From: Streptomyces sp. CCM_MD2014
GTDB taxonomy: Bacteria > Actinomycetota > Actinomycetes > Streptomycetales > Streptomycetaceae
Direction of reading: 5' to 3'
Length of the DNA: 64,000 bases
NCBI RefSeq assembly: GCF_000772045.1
Contig: NZ_CP009754.1
Location: forward strand, 6,572,001 to 6,636,000
Made by a program: the position numbers and the translations under genes. Under the pieces are notes generated by a model. It was not told the origin of the DNA. It did no database searches and saw only the letters and a program-made list of their open reading frames with translations. Below are positions 45,366 to 54,337 of this stretch, in pieces. Numbering within the stretch: position 1 is the first letter of the stretch; each line of letters opens with the position of its first letter.

Positions 45366-45998
45366 GTGCGACTGGAAGCGATCACCTGGGACCGGCTCGG
45401 CGACCGGCTCGCCGAGCGCCTGCTCGGCCTGGAGCCCGCCGACGGCAGCGCCTGGACGCGCGTCGCCCTCGACGGCGCCCCGGCCGCCCGCCCCGGCGAC
45501 CTCGCCGACCGCATCGGCGAGGCGCTGCGCGTCCGCGGCCGCCCCTCACTCGTCGTGGGAACGGAGGGCTTCCTGCGGCCCGCCTCGCTCCGTCTGGAGT
45601 ACGGGCACCAGGACGTCGAGTCCTACTACAACGGCTGGTACGACACCGGCGCCCTGTGGCGCGAGGTCTTCGACCCCGTCGGGCCCGGCGGCGACGGGCG
45701 GGTCCTGCCCGACCTGTGGGACCCGGTCACCGACCGCGCCACCCGCAGCCCCCGCGCCCCGCTGCCCGCCGGCGGCGTGCTGCTGCTCCACGGCCCCTTC
45801 CTGCTGCGCCACTGGTTCCCGCTGGATTTGAGCGTCCATCTCGTCCTCACCCCCGGCGCGCTGCGCCGCCGCACCCCCGAGTCCGAGCACTGGACCCTGC
45901 CCGCCTTCGAGCGCTACGACGAGGAGACCGACCCCTCCGGCACCGCCGACGTCGTGGTGCGCGCCGACGATCCACGCCGTCCCGCCTGGAACGGCTGA
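45366..45998 (+). CDS. Uridine-kinase-like protein without a clear P-loop
   Basis: A 210-residue protein resembling uridine kinase-like NTPases in Streptomyces. The expected Walker A near residues 30-40 reads ALDGAPAARPGD, lacking the GKS/T core; LVVGTEGFLRPASLRLEYG and FDPVG follow in the manner of P-loop kinases. It may be an inactive or divergent member. The GTG at 45366 has no strong ribosome site. Confidence 0.75.
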   Translation: MRLEAITWDRLGDRLAERLLGLEPADGSAWTRVALDGAPAARPGDLADRIGEALRVRGRPSLVVGTEGFLRPASLRLEYGHQDVESYYNGWYDTGALWREVFDPVGPGGDGRVLPDLWDPVTDRATRSPRAPLPAGGVLLLHGPFLLRHWFPLDLSVHLVLTPGALRRRTPESEHWTLPAFERYDEETDPSGTADVVVRADDPRRPAWNG

Positions 45999-46049
45999 CC
46001 GGAGGGCCGTTGCCGCCGGAGCGTCGCCCCCTTCGGGCAAGGCGGACAA

Positions 46050-46064
46050 CTGGGATGATCCCAG
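46050..46064. promoter_or_regulatory. Perfect palindrome overlapping the next promoter
   Basis: CTGGGAT-G-ATCCCAG is a perfect 7-bp inverted repeat directly upstream of the methyltransferase ATG. Its middle contains a -10-like GATGAT, six bases before the start codon, so a bound factor would block a leaderless promoter. Confidence 0.4.
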
Positions 46065-46065
46065 C

Positions 46066-46860
46066 ATGACGCGAACCGACGGATACCTCCTCGACAACGC
46101 TCAGGCCGAGGCTGCGGAGCGCTTCGACGCCTTCGCCGCCCTCTTCGACCCCACCACGTTCCGGCACCTCCAGGCGCTCGGCGTCGGGCCCGGGTGGCGC
46201 TGCTGGGAGGTCGGAGCCGGAGGCACCTCCGTGGTGTCGTGGCTGGCCAAGCGGGTGGGACCGACCGGCAAGGTCCTCGCGACGGACATCGACACCTCAC
46301 GGGTCGCCCCGGCCGGCCGGCCGCCCGTCGAGGTCCGGGTGCACGACGTCGGCGCGGAGGAACCGCCGGGGGACGGCTTCGACCTCGTGCACGCCCGGCT
46401 CGTACTCGTCCACGTCCCCGACCGGGATCGGGCGTTGCGGTCCATGATCCAGTCCTTGCGGCCGGGCGGCCGCCTCCTGGTCGAGGACGCCGACCCGGCA
46501 CTGCAGCCGCTGCTCTGTCCCGACGAGTACGGCCCCGAGCAGGAGTTGGCGAACAGGCTCCGGCACGGCTTCCGCCAGCTGCTGTCCCGGCGTGGCGCCG
46601 ACCTGTCCTACGGCCGCCGCCTGCCCCGGCTGCTCAGGGAGGCGGGCCTGCGCCGGGTGGAGGCCGACGCCTACTTCCCGGTCACCTCGCCCGCGTGCGC
46701 CGCCCTGGAGTCCGCGACCGTACGGCAGATCCGCGACCAGCTGGTCTCCGCGGGGGTGGCCTCCCACGACGACATCGACCGCCACCTCGCGAACGTCGCG
46801 GCCGGGGGCATGGACCTCGCGACGGCACCGATGATCTCGGCGTGGGGGCGCAAGGGGTGA
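46066..46860 (+). CDS. Class I SAM-dependent methyltransferase
   Basis: A 264-residue methyltransferase: CWEVGAGGTSVVSWLAKRVGPTGKVLATDID is motif I-II, FDLVHARLVLVHVPDR motif IV and LRPGGRLLVEDAD motif VI. The N-terminal YLLDNAQAEAAERFDAFAALFDP region and the C-terminal ATAPMISAWGRKG are typical of a Streptomyces paralogous family. Substrate unknown. It is convergent with the psuK gene, with tandem 26-base repeats in the junction. Confidence 0.87.
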   Translation: MTRTDGYLLDNAQAEAAERFDAFAALFDPTTFRHLQALGVGPGWRCWEVGAGGTSVVSWLAKRVGPTGKVLATDIDTSRVAPAGRPPVEVRVHDVGAEEPPGDGFDLVHARLVLVHVPDRDRALRSMIQSLRPGGRLLVEDADPALQPLLCPDEYGPEQELANRLRHGFRQLLSRRGADLSYGRRLPRLLREAGLRRVEADAYFPVTSPACAALESATVRQIRDQLVSAGVASHDDIDRHLANVAAGGMDLATAPMISAWGRKG

Positions 46861-46866
46861 CCGACG

Positions 46867-46944
46867 GCCGCCCGTCACGTGAGGGGAGCGTCGCCACCCG
46901 TCGCGAGGGACGACCGGCGCCACCCGTCGCGAGAGGGTGACCGC
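46867..46944. repeat. 26-base tandem repeat (three units)
   Basis: Copies begin at 46867, 46893 and 46919, exactly 26 bases apart, sharing GCCACCCGTCGCGAG (two perfect, the first diverged). They span the convergent junction and the last part of the psuK reading frame, which produces a charged Arg/Ser tail there. No CRISPR-like spacing is present. Confidence 0.65.
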
Positions 46945-47882
46945 CGCTGTTCGTCGGCCGCTCGCGGGCCGGCCGCTCGCGGAGGTCTCCCGCCCACCCC
47001 TTCGACCGCCCGCGCGCCCGCCCGGCATCCGGCGGCCGCCGCAGCCTCGGGCTCCGCGCCCCCGAGCAGCGCGGCGAGGAACGCGCCGGTGAAGGCGTCA
47101 CCGGCGCCCGTGCTGTCCCGCGGCGACGCCGCCACGGCGGCGACCCGTGCGCCCACGGCGCCGGACCGGGCCACCAGCGCCCCTTCCGCCCCCAGCTTGG
47201 CGACCACCAGCGGAACGTGCCGGCTGAGCTTCGCGGCCGCGTCCGCCGCGTCGGGCAGGCCGGTGAGCAGACACGCCTCGTCACGGCTGGGCAGCAGCAC
47301 GTCCACGCCCTCGACCAGGCCGAGGAACCGGCCGACGCCCAGCCCGGCGAGGAACCCGGCCGACGCGGGGTCCAGACTGACGGGCACCCCACGCGCGCGT
47401 GCCGCCGCCAGGACGACCGACACCAGGGCGCGGCCCGGCGCCGAGAAGAGGAGATACCCCGACAGGTGCAGCCGGCCCACGCCGTCGAGCAGCGCGTCCG
47501 ACCAGTCGTCCGGCCCGATCAGCAACGACGCCCCGCTGTCCGTCAGGAACGTCCGCTCGGCCGCGTCACCGGTGTCGACGAGGCAGATCACCGTGCCCGT
47601 GGGCGCCGTCGCGTCGACCACGAGCAGCGGACGCACCCCGCACGCCGCCAGCTCCCGCTCGTGCCACGCGGACGCGTCGGCGCCCACCCGGCCCAGCAGC
47701 CGCACGTCCGCGCAGCCCGCGTACGCGGCCCAGCAGGCCACGTTGGCCCCCGCCCCGCCGGGCAGCCGCCGGATCGAGGCGGCGGTGTCCGTGCCGGCGG
47801 CCAGCGGCCCCCGGTGCCTGGCCACGACGTCCGTGACCACGTCCCCGACGACCAGCAGCGCACCGTCCGGGGCGGTGCTCAT
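46875..47882 (-). CDS. psuK: PfkB-family kinase, probable pseudouridine kinase
   Basis: A 335-residue ribokinase-family sugar kinase. GGAGANVACWAAYAG is motif 1 and DSTGAGDAFTGAFLAALL motif 2, with the catalytic Asp. Its start overlaps the psuG stop (ATGA), so I infer pseudouridine kinase, which makes pseudouridine 5'-phosphate for PsuG. The last 40 or so residues run into the 26-base repeats and form a basic tail not typical of the family; the true stop may have moved. Confidence 0.88.
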   Translation of the reverse strand: MSTAPDGALLVVGDVVTDVVARHRGPLAAGTDTAASIRRLPGGAGANVACWAAYAGCADVRLLGRVGADASAWHERELAACGVRPLLVVDATAPTGTVICLVDTGDAAERTFLTDSGASLLIGPDDWSDALLDGVGRLHLSGYLLFSAPGRALVSVVLAAARARGVPVSLDPASAGFLAGLGVGRFLGLVEGVDVLLPSRDEACLLTGLPDAADAAAKLSRHVPLVVAKLGAEGALVARSGAVGARVAAVAASPRDSTGAGDAFTGAFLAALLGGAEPEAAAAAGCRAGARAVEGVGGRPPRAAGPRAADEQRRSPSRDGWRRSSLATGGDAPLT

Positions 47883-48787
47883 GCCCCGGTCCAGGCCGCC
47901 GCGATCCGGGCCGCGAGCCGCACGTTGCCCCGCACCGCCGCCAGGTTGGCGCTCAGCGAGGCACCGTCGGTGAGCCGTACCAGGCGTTCGAGCAGGAACG
48001 GCGTGACCGCCTGGCCGGTGACACCCTCCGCCTCGCACGCGTGCAGCGCGTCGGCGAGCACGCGCGCGTGGAGCGCGGGATCGAGCTGCTCCTCCTCGGG
48101 AACGGGGTTGGCGACCACGAGCGCGGACGGCGGTCCGCCCAGGGCGTCCTGCGCTCGCATGACCGCCGCCACCTGCTCCGGATCGTCCAGCGTCCAGTCC
48201 ACGGGGTGTCCCGAGTCGGACAGGTAGAAGCCGGGGAAGCGGTCCGTCCCGTAACCCGCCACCGCCACCCCCAGCGTCTCCAGCCGCTGCAGGGTCGCCG
48301 GGACGTCCAGGATCGACTTCACGCCGGCGCAGACCACCGTGATCCGGGTGCGGGCCAGCAGTCCCAGGTCGGCCGACTCGTCCTGGGTCACCGTCCACTC
48401 CCGGTGCACGCCGCCCAGCCCGCCGGTCGCGAACACCCGGACGCCCGCGAGGGCCGCCAGCAGGGCGGTCGCCGACACGGTGGTCGCCCCGCTCGCGCCA
48501 CGGGCCACCGCGAGCGGCAGGTCCCGGTGCCCCAGCTTGCGGATGCCGTCCTCGTTGGCCACCCGCTCCAGCTGCTCCTTGTCGAGTCCGACATGCGGCC
48601 GTCCGTCCAGCACGGCGATCGTCGCCGGTACGGCGCCCTCCCGCCGCACCGCCTCCTCCAGCTCCCGCGCCACCAGCAGGTTGCGCGGGCGCGGCAGGCC
48701 GTGCGCGATGATCGTGGACTCCAGGGCCACCACGGGGCGACGCGCGTCGAGCGCCTCCCGCACCTCTTCCGACACCACCAGCTTCAC
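47879..48787 (-). CDS. psuG: Pseudouridine-5'-phosphate glycosidase
   Basis: A 302-residue PsuG that splits pseudouridine 5'-phosphate into uracil and ribose 5-phosphate, recycling modified RNA nucleosides. VALESTIIAHGLPRP, HREWTVTQDESADL and the CAGVKSILD segment with the conserved catalytic Lys are present. The GTG at 48787 has AGGAGG upstream. Coupled to psuK. Confidence 0.95.
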   Translation of the reverse strand: MKLVVSEEVREALDARRPVVALESTIIAHGLPRPRNLLVARELEEAVRREGAVPATIAVLDGRPHVGLDKEQLERVANEDGIRKLGHRDLPLAVARGASGATTVSATALLAALAGVRVFATGGLGGVHREWTVTQDESADLGLLARTRITVVCAGVKSILDVPATLQRLETLGVAVAGYGTDRFPGFYLSDSGHPVDWTLDDPEQVAAVMRAQDALGGPPSALVVANPVPEEEQLDPALHARVLADALHACEAEGVTGQAVTPFLLERLVRLTDGASLSANLAAVRGNVRLAARIAAAWTGA

Positions 48788-48922
48788 GCGCCTGCCTCCT
48801 GTCCGACGGTCTCCCTCGGCTCCGCTCTCCCTCATCCCTGGCGGGCGGAAGACGCGGCCAAACCCCGCCGGCACCGGAACAAAACCGTTGCGGCCCCCGG
48901 GACGGGACACCAGCCTGGGGCC

Positions 48923-49351
48923 ATGACGGACAACACGACACGTCTCGACCACGTGGTCCTGTGGGTACGCGACCCGGTCGCCGCGGCCGGCTTCTACGAG
49001 AGGAACCTCGGCTGCGAGCCCCTGCGGCTCGCCGAGTACGCCGCGGGGACGGTGAGCTTCCCTTCCGTGCGGATCAACGACGAGACCATCCTCGACCTCG
49101 CACCGCACTCCATGGCGGCCCGCATGCGCATGCTCCCGGGAGCCGACGCCAGTGCCGGGCATCCCGTCAACCACATCTGCGTGTCCCTGCCCGCCGACGA
49201 CTTCGACGCACTGCGCGCCCGGCTGCAGGAGCGGTCCATACCGGTCTCGGACCTCTCGCACGACTCCTACGGCGCCCGCGGCCCGGCCAGGCGGAGCTTC
49301 TACTTCGGCGACCCGGACGGCAACATCATCGAGGCACGGCACTACGACTGA
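48923..49351 (+). CDS. VOC family (glyoxalase/bleomycin-resistance fold) protein
   Basis: A 142-residue vicinal-oxygen-chelate protein. LDHVVLWVRDPVAAAGFYERNLG begins the fold with a metal-ligand His, and the C-terminal YFGDPDGNIIEARHYD ends with the metal-ligand Glu. The family covers lactoylglutathione lyases, dioxygenases and fosfomycin or bleomycin resistance proteins; the substrate here is unknown. CAGCCT ends six bases before the ATG, a possible leaderless -10. Confidence 0.87.
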   Translation: MTDNTTRLDHVVLWVRDPVAAAGFYERNLGCEPLRLAEYAAGTVSFPSVRINDETILDLAPHSMAARMRMLPGADASAGHPVNHICVSLPADDFDALRARLQERSIPVSDLSHDSYGARGPARRSFYFGDPDGNIIEARHYD

Positions 49352-49434
49352 GGCCCGTCCGGCAATTCCCGTCTGATGCGCGACGTCGTGCGCGCACTCT
49401 CGGGCACCCGGTCCCGCCCGTCCCGACCCGCCCG

Positions 49435-49989
49435 TCAGAACAACGGCTCGGGCAGGACGCCCTCCAGCGCGAGCAGCCGCCGCTTGGTGTCCACGCCGCC
49501 GCCGAATCCGCCGATGCCCCCGTCGCTCTCCACGACCCGGTGACACGGCACGACGACCGGCAGTGGATTGGCCCCCATGGCCAGGCCCACCGCCTGCGCG
49601 GCGCCCGGCTGACCCACCCGGCCGGCCAGGTCGCCGTAGCCGACGACCGAGCCGTAGGGGACGCCGGACGCCAGCTCGCGCAGCACCTGCCGGTTGAACC
49701 CCGAGATCAGCGACCAGTCCAACGGCAGGTCGAAGTCGCGCAGCCGGCCCGCGAAGTACGCCCGCACCTGGCCTGTCGCCTCGGTCAGCAGCGGGGAGCC
49801 GGGCGCCTCGACGGGCTCCGTGCCCAGCCGGGCCGCGAGCCTGTCGAGCGCCCGGTCGCGCGCCGCGCCGGTGGCGTGGAACACGACGTTGACCAGACCG
49901 TCGCGGGTGGCGGCCAGCAGCAGCGGGCCGATGTCGGTGCCGACGACGGTCCACACGGCCCGCTGCTCGTTGTCCCCAGGGCTGTCCAT
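49435..49989 (-). CDS. ogt: Methylated-DNA-protein-cysteine methyltransferase
   Basis: A 184-residue suicide repair protein that takes alkyl groups from O6-alkylguanine onto Cys149 in PCHRV. GVPYGSVVGYGDLAGRVGQPGAAQAVG is the conserved helix-turn-helix and Asn-hinge region; DNPLPVVVPCHRV-type spacing is intact apart from a G-A-N lead. The start at 49989 follows a damage-inducible promoter by six bases, so it is probably leaderless. Confidence 0.95.
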   Translation of the reverse strand: MDSPGDNEQRAVWTVVGTDIGPLLLAATRDGLVNVVFHATGAARDRALDRLAARLGTEPVEAPGSPLLTEATGQVRAYFAGRLRDFDLPLDWSLISGFNRQVLRELASGVPYGSVVGYGDLAGRVGQPGAAQAVGLAMGANPLPVVVPCHRVVESDGGIGGFGGGVDTKRRLLALEGVLPEPLF

Positions 49990-49995
49990 GCGCCC

Positions 49996-50018
49996 ACCGT
50001 ACGGCCCGCCACTGACAA
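49996..50018 (-). promoter_or_regulatory. PafBC/RecA-NDp-type DNA-damage promoter of ogt
   Basis: On the minus strand TTGTCAGTG (50018-50010), eight bases and TACGGT (50001-49996) match the consensus exactly. The -10 ends six bases before the ATG. Confidence 0.8.
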
Positions 50019-50062
50019 CGCCCCGCCACCGGCGACGCCCCGTCGGTTCCACGGCGCCGGGG

Positions 50063-50932
50063 TCAGTCCACGGCGTCCCGCACCACGTCGGGCTTGTTGG
50101 TGATGATGCCGTCGACGTCGTACCCGGCGACCCGGCGCGCGGTGTCCGCGTCGTTCACCGTCCAGGTGAGCACCTCCAGCGGCCTGCCGTGCGGGCCCGT
50201 GAACGCGTGCACCGCGGACACGTAGCTCATGGACAGGGAGCCGTGCGACGGGTTGATCTGGTCGGCGAACTCCGCGTACTCCGGCAGGTCCGACACGGCC
50301 GGAGTGCCGAGGAACCCGGTCTTGACGGCCGGCTTGAGGTCGTGGACCGTCCGGACGCTGTCGGCGTCGAAGCTCTGCACGACCAGCCGTCCCGCCACGT
50401 GCCGCCGGTCGAGCCAGCCCTCGTTGGCGAGGACCTTGAGGGTCTGCCGCTCGATGCCCGGGTACAGACCGGGGCTCTTCAGCTCCAGCAGCAGCTTCTG
50501 GTGGTTGTGGTCCACGCGGTTCACGTACTGCTCCAGCGTCGGCACGCGCGCGCCCGCGTACTCGGGGCCGAACCAGCTTCCCGCGTCCAGCCGCGCGATC
50601 TCCGCGGCCGTGAAGTCCTTCACCTTCCAGGGCGACCGGTCCGGGAAGACCTCTTCCACGTCGGTCGTGCGGGCCAGGCTCTCGTCGTGGAGGACGACGA
50701 GTTCGCCGTCCCGGGTGCGCTGGACGTCGTTCTCCACCCAGCGGATGCCCAGCTCGGCGGCCCGGTCGACGGCGGCCAGCGTGTTCTCCGGCGCGTACCC
50801 GGAAGCACCCCGGTGGGCGACGACCGTGGGCCCTTCGCCGCCCGCCCCGTCGGCCCGGGCGTGCGAGAGGGGAGCCGTGAGGGCGACCCCCAGAAGAGCG
50901 GTGGTCGTGACGGCTACTGCGCGTACGTGCAT
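50063..50932 (-). CDS. Secreted glycerophosphodiester phosphodiesterase
   Basis: A 289-residue GDPD with an N-terminal signal peptide (MHVRAVAVTTTALLGVALTAP, cleaved near ARA-DG). The catalytic motif VVAHRGASGYAPENT, metal ligands in ENDVQRTRDGELVVLHD and the C-terminal VLTWTVND complete the TIM-barrel family. It hydrolyses glycerophosphodiesters outside the cell to glycerol 3-phosphate for phosphate and carbon supply. A possible -35 TTGACT lies about 60 bases upstream. Confidence 0.93.
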   Translation of the reverse strand: MHVRAVAVTTTALLGVALTAPLSHARADGAGGEGPTVVAHRGASGYAPENTLAAVDRAAELGIRWVENDVQRTRDGELVVLHDESLARTTDVEEVFPDRSPWKVKDFTAAEIARLDAGSWFGPEYAGARVPTLEQYVNRVDHNHQKLLLELKSPGLYPGIERQTLKVLANEGWLDRRHVAGRLVVQSFDADSVRTVHDLKPAVKTGFLGTPAVSDLPEYAEFADQINPSHGSLSMSYVSAVHAFTGPHGRPLEVLTWTVNDADTARRVAGYDVDGIITNKPDVVRDAVD

Positions 50933-51222
50933 GCGTACTCCTCGCCTCGAACGATCACGGACAGCACCACTGTGACATCAGAGAGTCAACAAGAGAGGGG
51001 TGCGGAGTGGCCACAGGCTGAATGGAGTTGCTCAACTACGCTCACGCAGGCGGCACAACTGGGGCGAGACCGTGATTCTTTGCCGGAGAATCGTTCGACC
51101 ATTCCGGTGGAAGTCATACTCTCTGCCTCGACCCTGATCGTTCGCGCGGTTCTGGGAGGGGGCGCACATCGGAAGGAACCGGCACACCACCGGGGCGTAA
51201 GTAGGCGGAAAGGCAGCCGCAC

Positions 51223-52101
51223 ATGCACAACACGGTCGACGGCTTCAGCTACGGACTCGTCACCCCGCTGGTGGCCTACCTCATGGCCTGCCTCGGCGGC
51301 GCCCTCGGCCTGCGCTGCACCGCCAGGGCCATGCTGGTCAGCCGTTCCTGGCGCCCCGGATGGCTCGCCCTCGGCTCGGCGGCGATCGGCTCCGGCATCT
51401 GGACCATGCACTTCGTCGCGATGATGGGGTTCACGATCGAACACACCCCGATCCGCTACGACTGGCTGATGACCTTCGCCAGCCTGGCGGTCGCCATCGT
51501 CATGGTCGGCGTCGGGATCTTCATCGTCGGCTACCGGGGCGCGCGCGGCACGGCCCTGTTCACCGGCGGCACCCTCACCGGCCTGGGCATCGCCTCGATG
51601 CACTACCTCGGAATGGCCGGGATGCACCTGGACGGACAGCTCACGTACAACACGCTCACCGTCGCCGCGTCCGTCGTCATAGCCATGGCCGCCGCCACCG
51701 CCGCGCTGTGGGCGGCCGGACAGGTCCGGGGCTTCCTGTGGAGCGTCGGCGCGGCCCTGATCATGGGACTTGCCGTCACCGGCATGCACTACACCGGGAT
51801 GGCCGCCGTCCAGGTCCACCTCACCGGCACGGCCGAGCCCTCCGTCGGCGGATCGTCCGCCGAACTGCTCGCCCCCATGCTGATCGGTCCCCTCGCCTTC
51901 CTCCTCCTCGCCGCCGTCGTCGTCCTGTTCGACCCGCTGATCGTCATGGGGAGGCCCGCCGTGGTCCCCGTCGAGCGGAAACCCGGCGTCCCCGCCCACT
52001 CCGAGGCCCCGCGCACCGTCCGGCACCCGGCACACCACCCCGCCCGCCGCACCCGCCGCCCCCTCGCCCACCGGCGCACCCGCACCCCGCAGAACCGCTG
52101 A
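51223..52101 (+). CDS. MHYT-domain integral membrane protein
   Basis: A 292-residue protein with seven or so helices. Three MHYT-type motifs occur: TMHFVAMMGF, SMHYLGMAGM and GMHYTGMAAV, the signature of the MHYT sensor domain thought to bind a metal and sense O2, CO or NO. There is no GGDEF or kinase output domain; after residue 245 a Pro/Arg-rich cytoplasmic tail follows. The 290 bases upstream hold no other gene I can support. Confidence 0.9.
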   Translation: MHNTVDGFSYGLVTPLVAYLMACLGGALGLRCTARAMLVSRSWRPGWLALGSAAIGSGIWTMHFVAMMGFTIEHTPIRYDWLMTFASLAVAIVMVGVGIFIVGYRGARGTALFTGGTLTGLGIASMHYLGMAGMHLDGQLTYNTLTVAASVVIAMAAATAALWAAGQVRGFLWSVGAALIMGLAVTGMHYTGMAAVQVHLTGTAEPSVGGSSAELLAPMLIGPLAFLLLAAVVVLFDPLIVMGRPAVVPVERKPGVPAHSEAPRTVRHPAHHPARRTRRPLAHRRTRTPQNR

Positions 52102-52111
52102 CCGGGACCGG

Positions 52112-52134
52112 TTGTCAGTGCGGGGTCGTACGGT
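52112..52134 (+). promoter_or_regulatory. PafBC/RecA-NDp-type DNA-damage promoter of uvrB
   Basis: TTGTCAGTG (52112-52120), eight bases and TACGGT (52129-52134) match the consensus exactly. The -10 ends seven bases before the uvrB ATG, giving a leaderless mRNA. Confidence 0.82.
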
Positions 52135-52141
52135 GGAACCC

Positions 52142-54280
52142 ATGCGGCCCGTTTCCCAGATCGAACGCACGGTGGCGCCCTTCGAGGTCGTCAGCCCCTA
52201 CCAGCCCAGCGGCGACCAGCCGGCGGCCATCGCCGAGCTGGCCCGGCGCGTCCAGGCAGGCGAGAAGGACGTCGTCCTGCTCGGCGCCACCGGCACCGGC
52301 AAGTCCGCCACCACCGCGTGGATGATCGAGAAGCTACAGCGCCCCACCCTGGTCATGGCGCCGAACAAGACCCTGGCCGCCCAGCTGGCGAACGAATTCC
52401 GCGAGCTCCTGCCGAACAACGCCGTCGAGTACTTCGTCTCGTACTACGACTACTACCAGCCCGAGGCCTACGTCCCCCAGTCGGACACCTACATCGAGAA
52501 GGACTCCTCGATCAACGAGGAGGTGGAGCGCCTGCGCCACTCCGCCACCAACTCGCTGCTCACCCGCCGCGACGTCGTCGTGGTCGCCTCCGTCTCCTGC
52601 ATCTACGGCCTCGGCACCCCCCAGGAGTACGTGGACCGCATGGTCCCCCTGCGGGTCGGCGAGGAGCACGACCGGGACGAGCTGCTGCGCCGCTTCGTCG
52701 ACATCCAGTACACGCGCAACGACATGGCCTTCACCCGCGGCACCTTCCGGGTGCGCGGCGACACCATCGAGATCTTCCCGGTCTACGAGGAGCTGGCCGT
52801 CCGCATCGAGATGTTCGGCGACGAGATCGAGGCCCTGTCCACGCTTCACCCGGTCACCGGCGAGATCATCAGCGACGACCAGCAGCTCTACGTCTTCCCC
52901 GCCTCCCACTACGTCGCCGGTCCCGAGCGCCTGGAGCGGGCGGTCAACGACATTGAGAAGGAACTGGCCGAGCGCCTGACCGAGCTGGAGAAGCAGGGCA
53001 AGCTCCTGGAGGCCCAGCGGCTGCGGATGCGCACCACCTACGACATCGAGATGCTCCGCCAGATCGGCTCCTGCTCCGGCGTGGAGAACTACTCGATGCA
53101 CTTCGACGGCCGCTCGCCCGGCTCCCCGCCGAACACCCTGCTCGACTACTTCCCGGACGACTTCCTGCTCGTCGTCGACGAGTCGCACGTCACCGTGCCG
53201 CAGATCGGCGCGATGTACGAGGGCGACGCCTCCCGCAAGCGGACCCTGGTCGACCACGGCTTCCGGCTGCCCTCCGCGCTCGACAACCGCCCGCTGAAGT
53301 GGGAGGAGTTCCAGGAGCGCATCGGTCAGACCGTGTACCTGTCGGCGACCCCGGGCGCCTACGAGCTGTCCCGTGCGGACGGCGCCGTCGAGCAGATCAT
53401 CCGCCCCACCGGCCTCGTCGACCCCGAAGTCGTCGTCAAGCCCACCGAGGGCCAGATCGACGACCTGGTGCACGAGATCCGCACGCGCACCGAGAAGGAC
53501 GAGCGGGTTCTGGTCACCACCCTCACCAAGAAGATGGCCGAGGACCTCACCGACTACTTCGTGGAGCTCGGCATCCAGGTCCGCTACCTCCACAGCGACG
53601 TCGACACCCTCCGCCGCGTCGAGCTGCTGCGCGAACTGCGCGCCGGCGAGTACGACGTCCTGGTCGGCATCAACCTGCTGCGCGAGGGCCTCGACCTGCC
53701 CGAGGTGTCCCTGGTGGCGATCCTCGACGCCGACAAGGAGGGCTTCCTGCGCTCCGGCACCTCCCTCATCCAGACCATCGGCCGCGCGGCGCGCAACGTC
53801 TCCGGCCAGGTCCACATGTACGCGGACAAGATCACGCCGGCGATGGAGAAGGCCATCGACGAGACCAACCGCCGCCGCGAGAAGCAGATCGCGTTCAACA
53901 AGGCGAACGGCATCGATCCCCAGCCGCTCCGCAAGAAGATCAACGACATCGTCGCCCAGATCGCCCGCGAGGACGTCGACACCGAGCAGCTCCTCGGCTC
54001 GGGCTACCGCCAGGCGAAGGAGGGCAAGGGCGCCAAGGCCCCCGTGCCCGCACTGGGCGGCCAGACGGCCGGCGGGACCAAGGCGGCCAAGGCCCGGGCC
54101 ACGGAGACGGCGGTGACCGACCGCCCGGCGGCGGAGCTGGCCGGACAGATCGAGGACCTGACCACCCGCATGCGGGCCGCCGCGGCCGACCTCCAGTTCG
54201 AGATCGCGGCCCGACTGCGCGACGAGGTCTCCGAGATGAAGAAGGAACTGCGCCAGATGAAGGAGGCGGGCCTGGCCTGA
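52142..54280 (+). CDS. uvrB: UvrABC excinuclease subunit B
   Basis: A 712-residue UvrB, the damage-verifying helicase of nucleotide excision repair. Walker A GATGTGKS is at 48-55. The beta-hairpin YYDYYQPEAY (101-110) that inserts at lesions is intact, as are DESH and LLREGLDLPE (motif V) and the C-terminal UVR domain (about 668-703) that recruits UvrC. An Ala/Lys/Gly-rich linker (about 620-660) precedes UVR. The ATG at 52142 is used because the damage promoter ends seven bases before it. Confidence 0.97.
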   Translation: MRPVSQIERTVAPFEVVSPYQPSGDQPAAIAELARRVQAGEKDVVLLGATGTGKSATTAWMIEKLQRPTLVMAPNKTLAAQLANEFRELLPNNAVEYFVSYYDYYQPEAYVPQSDTYIEKDSSINEEVERLRHSATNSLLTRRDVVVVASVSCIYGLGTPQEYVDRMVPLRVGEEHDRDELLRRFVDIQYTRNDMAFTRGTFRVRGDTIEIFPVYEELAVRIEMFGDEIEALSTLHPVTGEIISDDQQLYVFPASHYVAGPERLERAVNDIEKELAERLTELEKQGKLLEAQRLRMRTTYDIEMLRQIGSCSGVENYSMHFDGRSPGSPPNTLLDYFPDDFLLVVDESHVTVPQIGAMYEGDASRKRTLVDHGFRLPSALDNRPLKWEEFQERIGQTVYLSATPGAYELSRADGAVEQIIRPTGLVDPEVVVKPTEGQIDDLVHEIRTRTEKDERVLVTTLTKKMAEDLTDYFVELGIQVRYLHSDVDTLRRVELLRELRAGEYDVLVGINLLREGLDLPEVSLVAILDADKEGFLRSGTSLIQTIGRAARNVSGQVHMYADKITPAMEKAIDETNRRREKQIAFNKANGIDPQPLRKKINDIVAQIAREDVDTEQLLGSGYRQAKEGKGAKAPVPALGGQTAGGTKAAKARATETAVTDRPAAELAGQIEDLTTRMRAAAADLQFEIAARLRDEVSEMKKELRQMKEAGLA

Positions 54281-54337
54281 CGGCCCGTCCGGGCAGCCCA
54301 CTGTGTTGCAAGACCGACACAAAGCGCGGACCGGGGT

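Noticed and set aside
46867..46944. CRISPR array
   Set aside because: The units are contiguous with no unique spacers and lie partly in a coding frame.
50940..51120. LexA SOS box (GAAC-N4-GTTC) near the GDPD/MHYT gap
   Set aside because: Half-sites such as CGAACGATC and CGTTCGAC occur but do not form a correctly spaced palindrome; none was found at uvrA or uvrB either.
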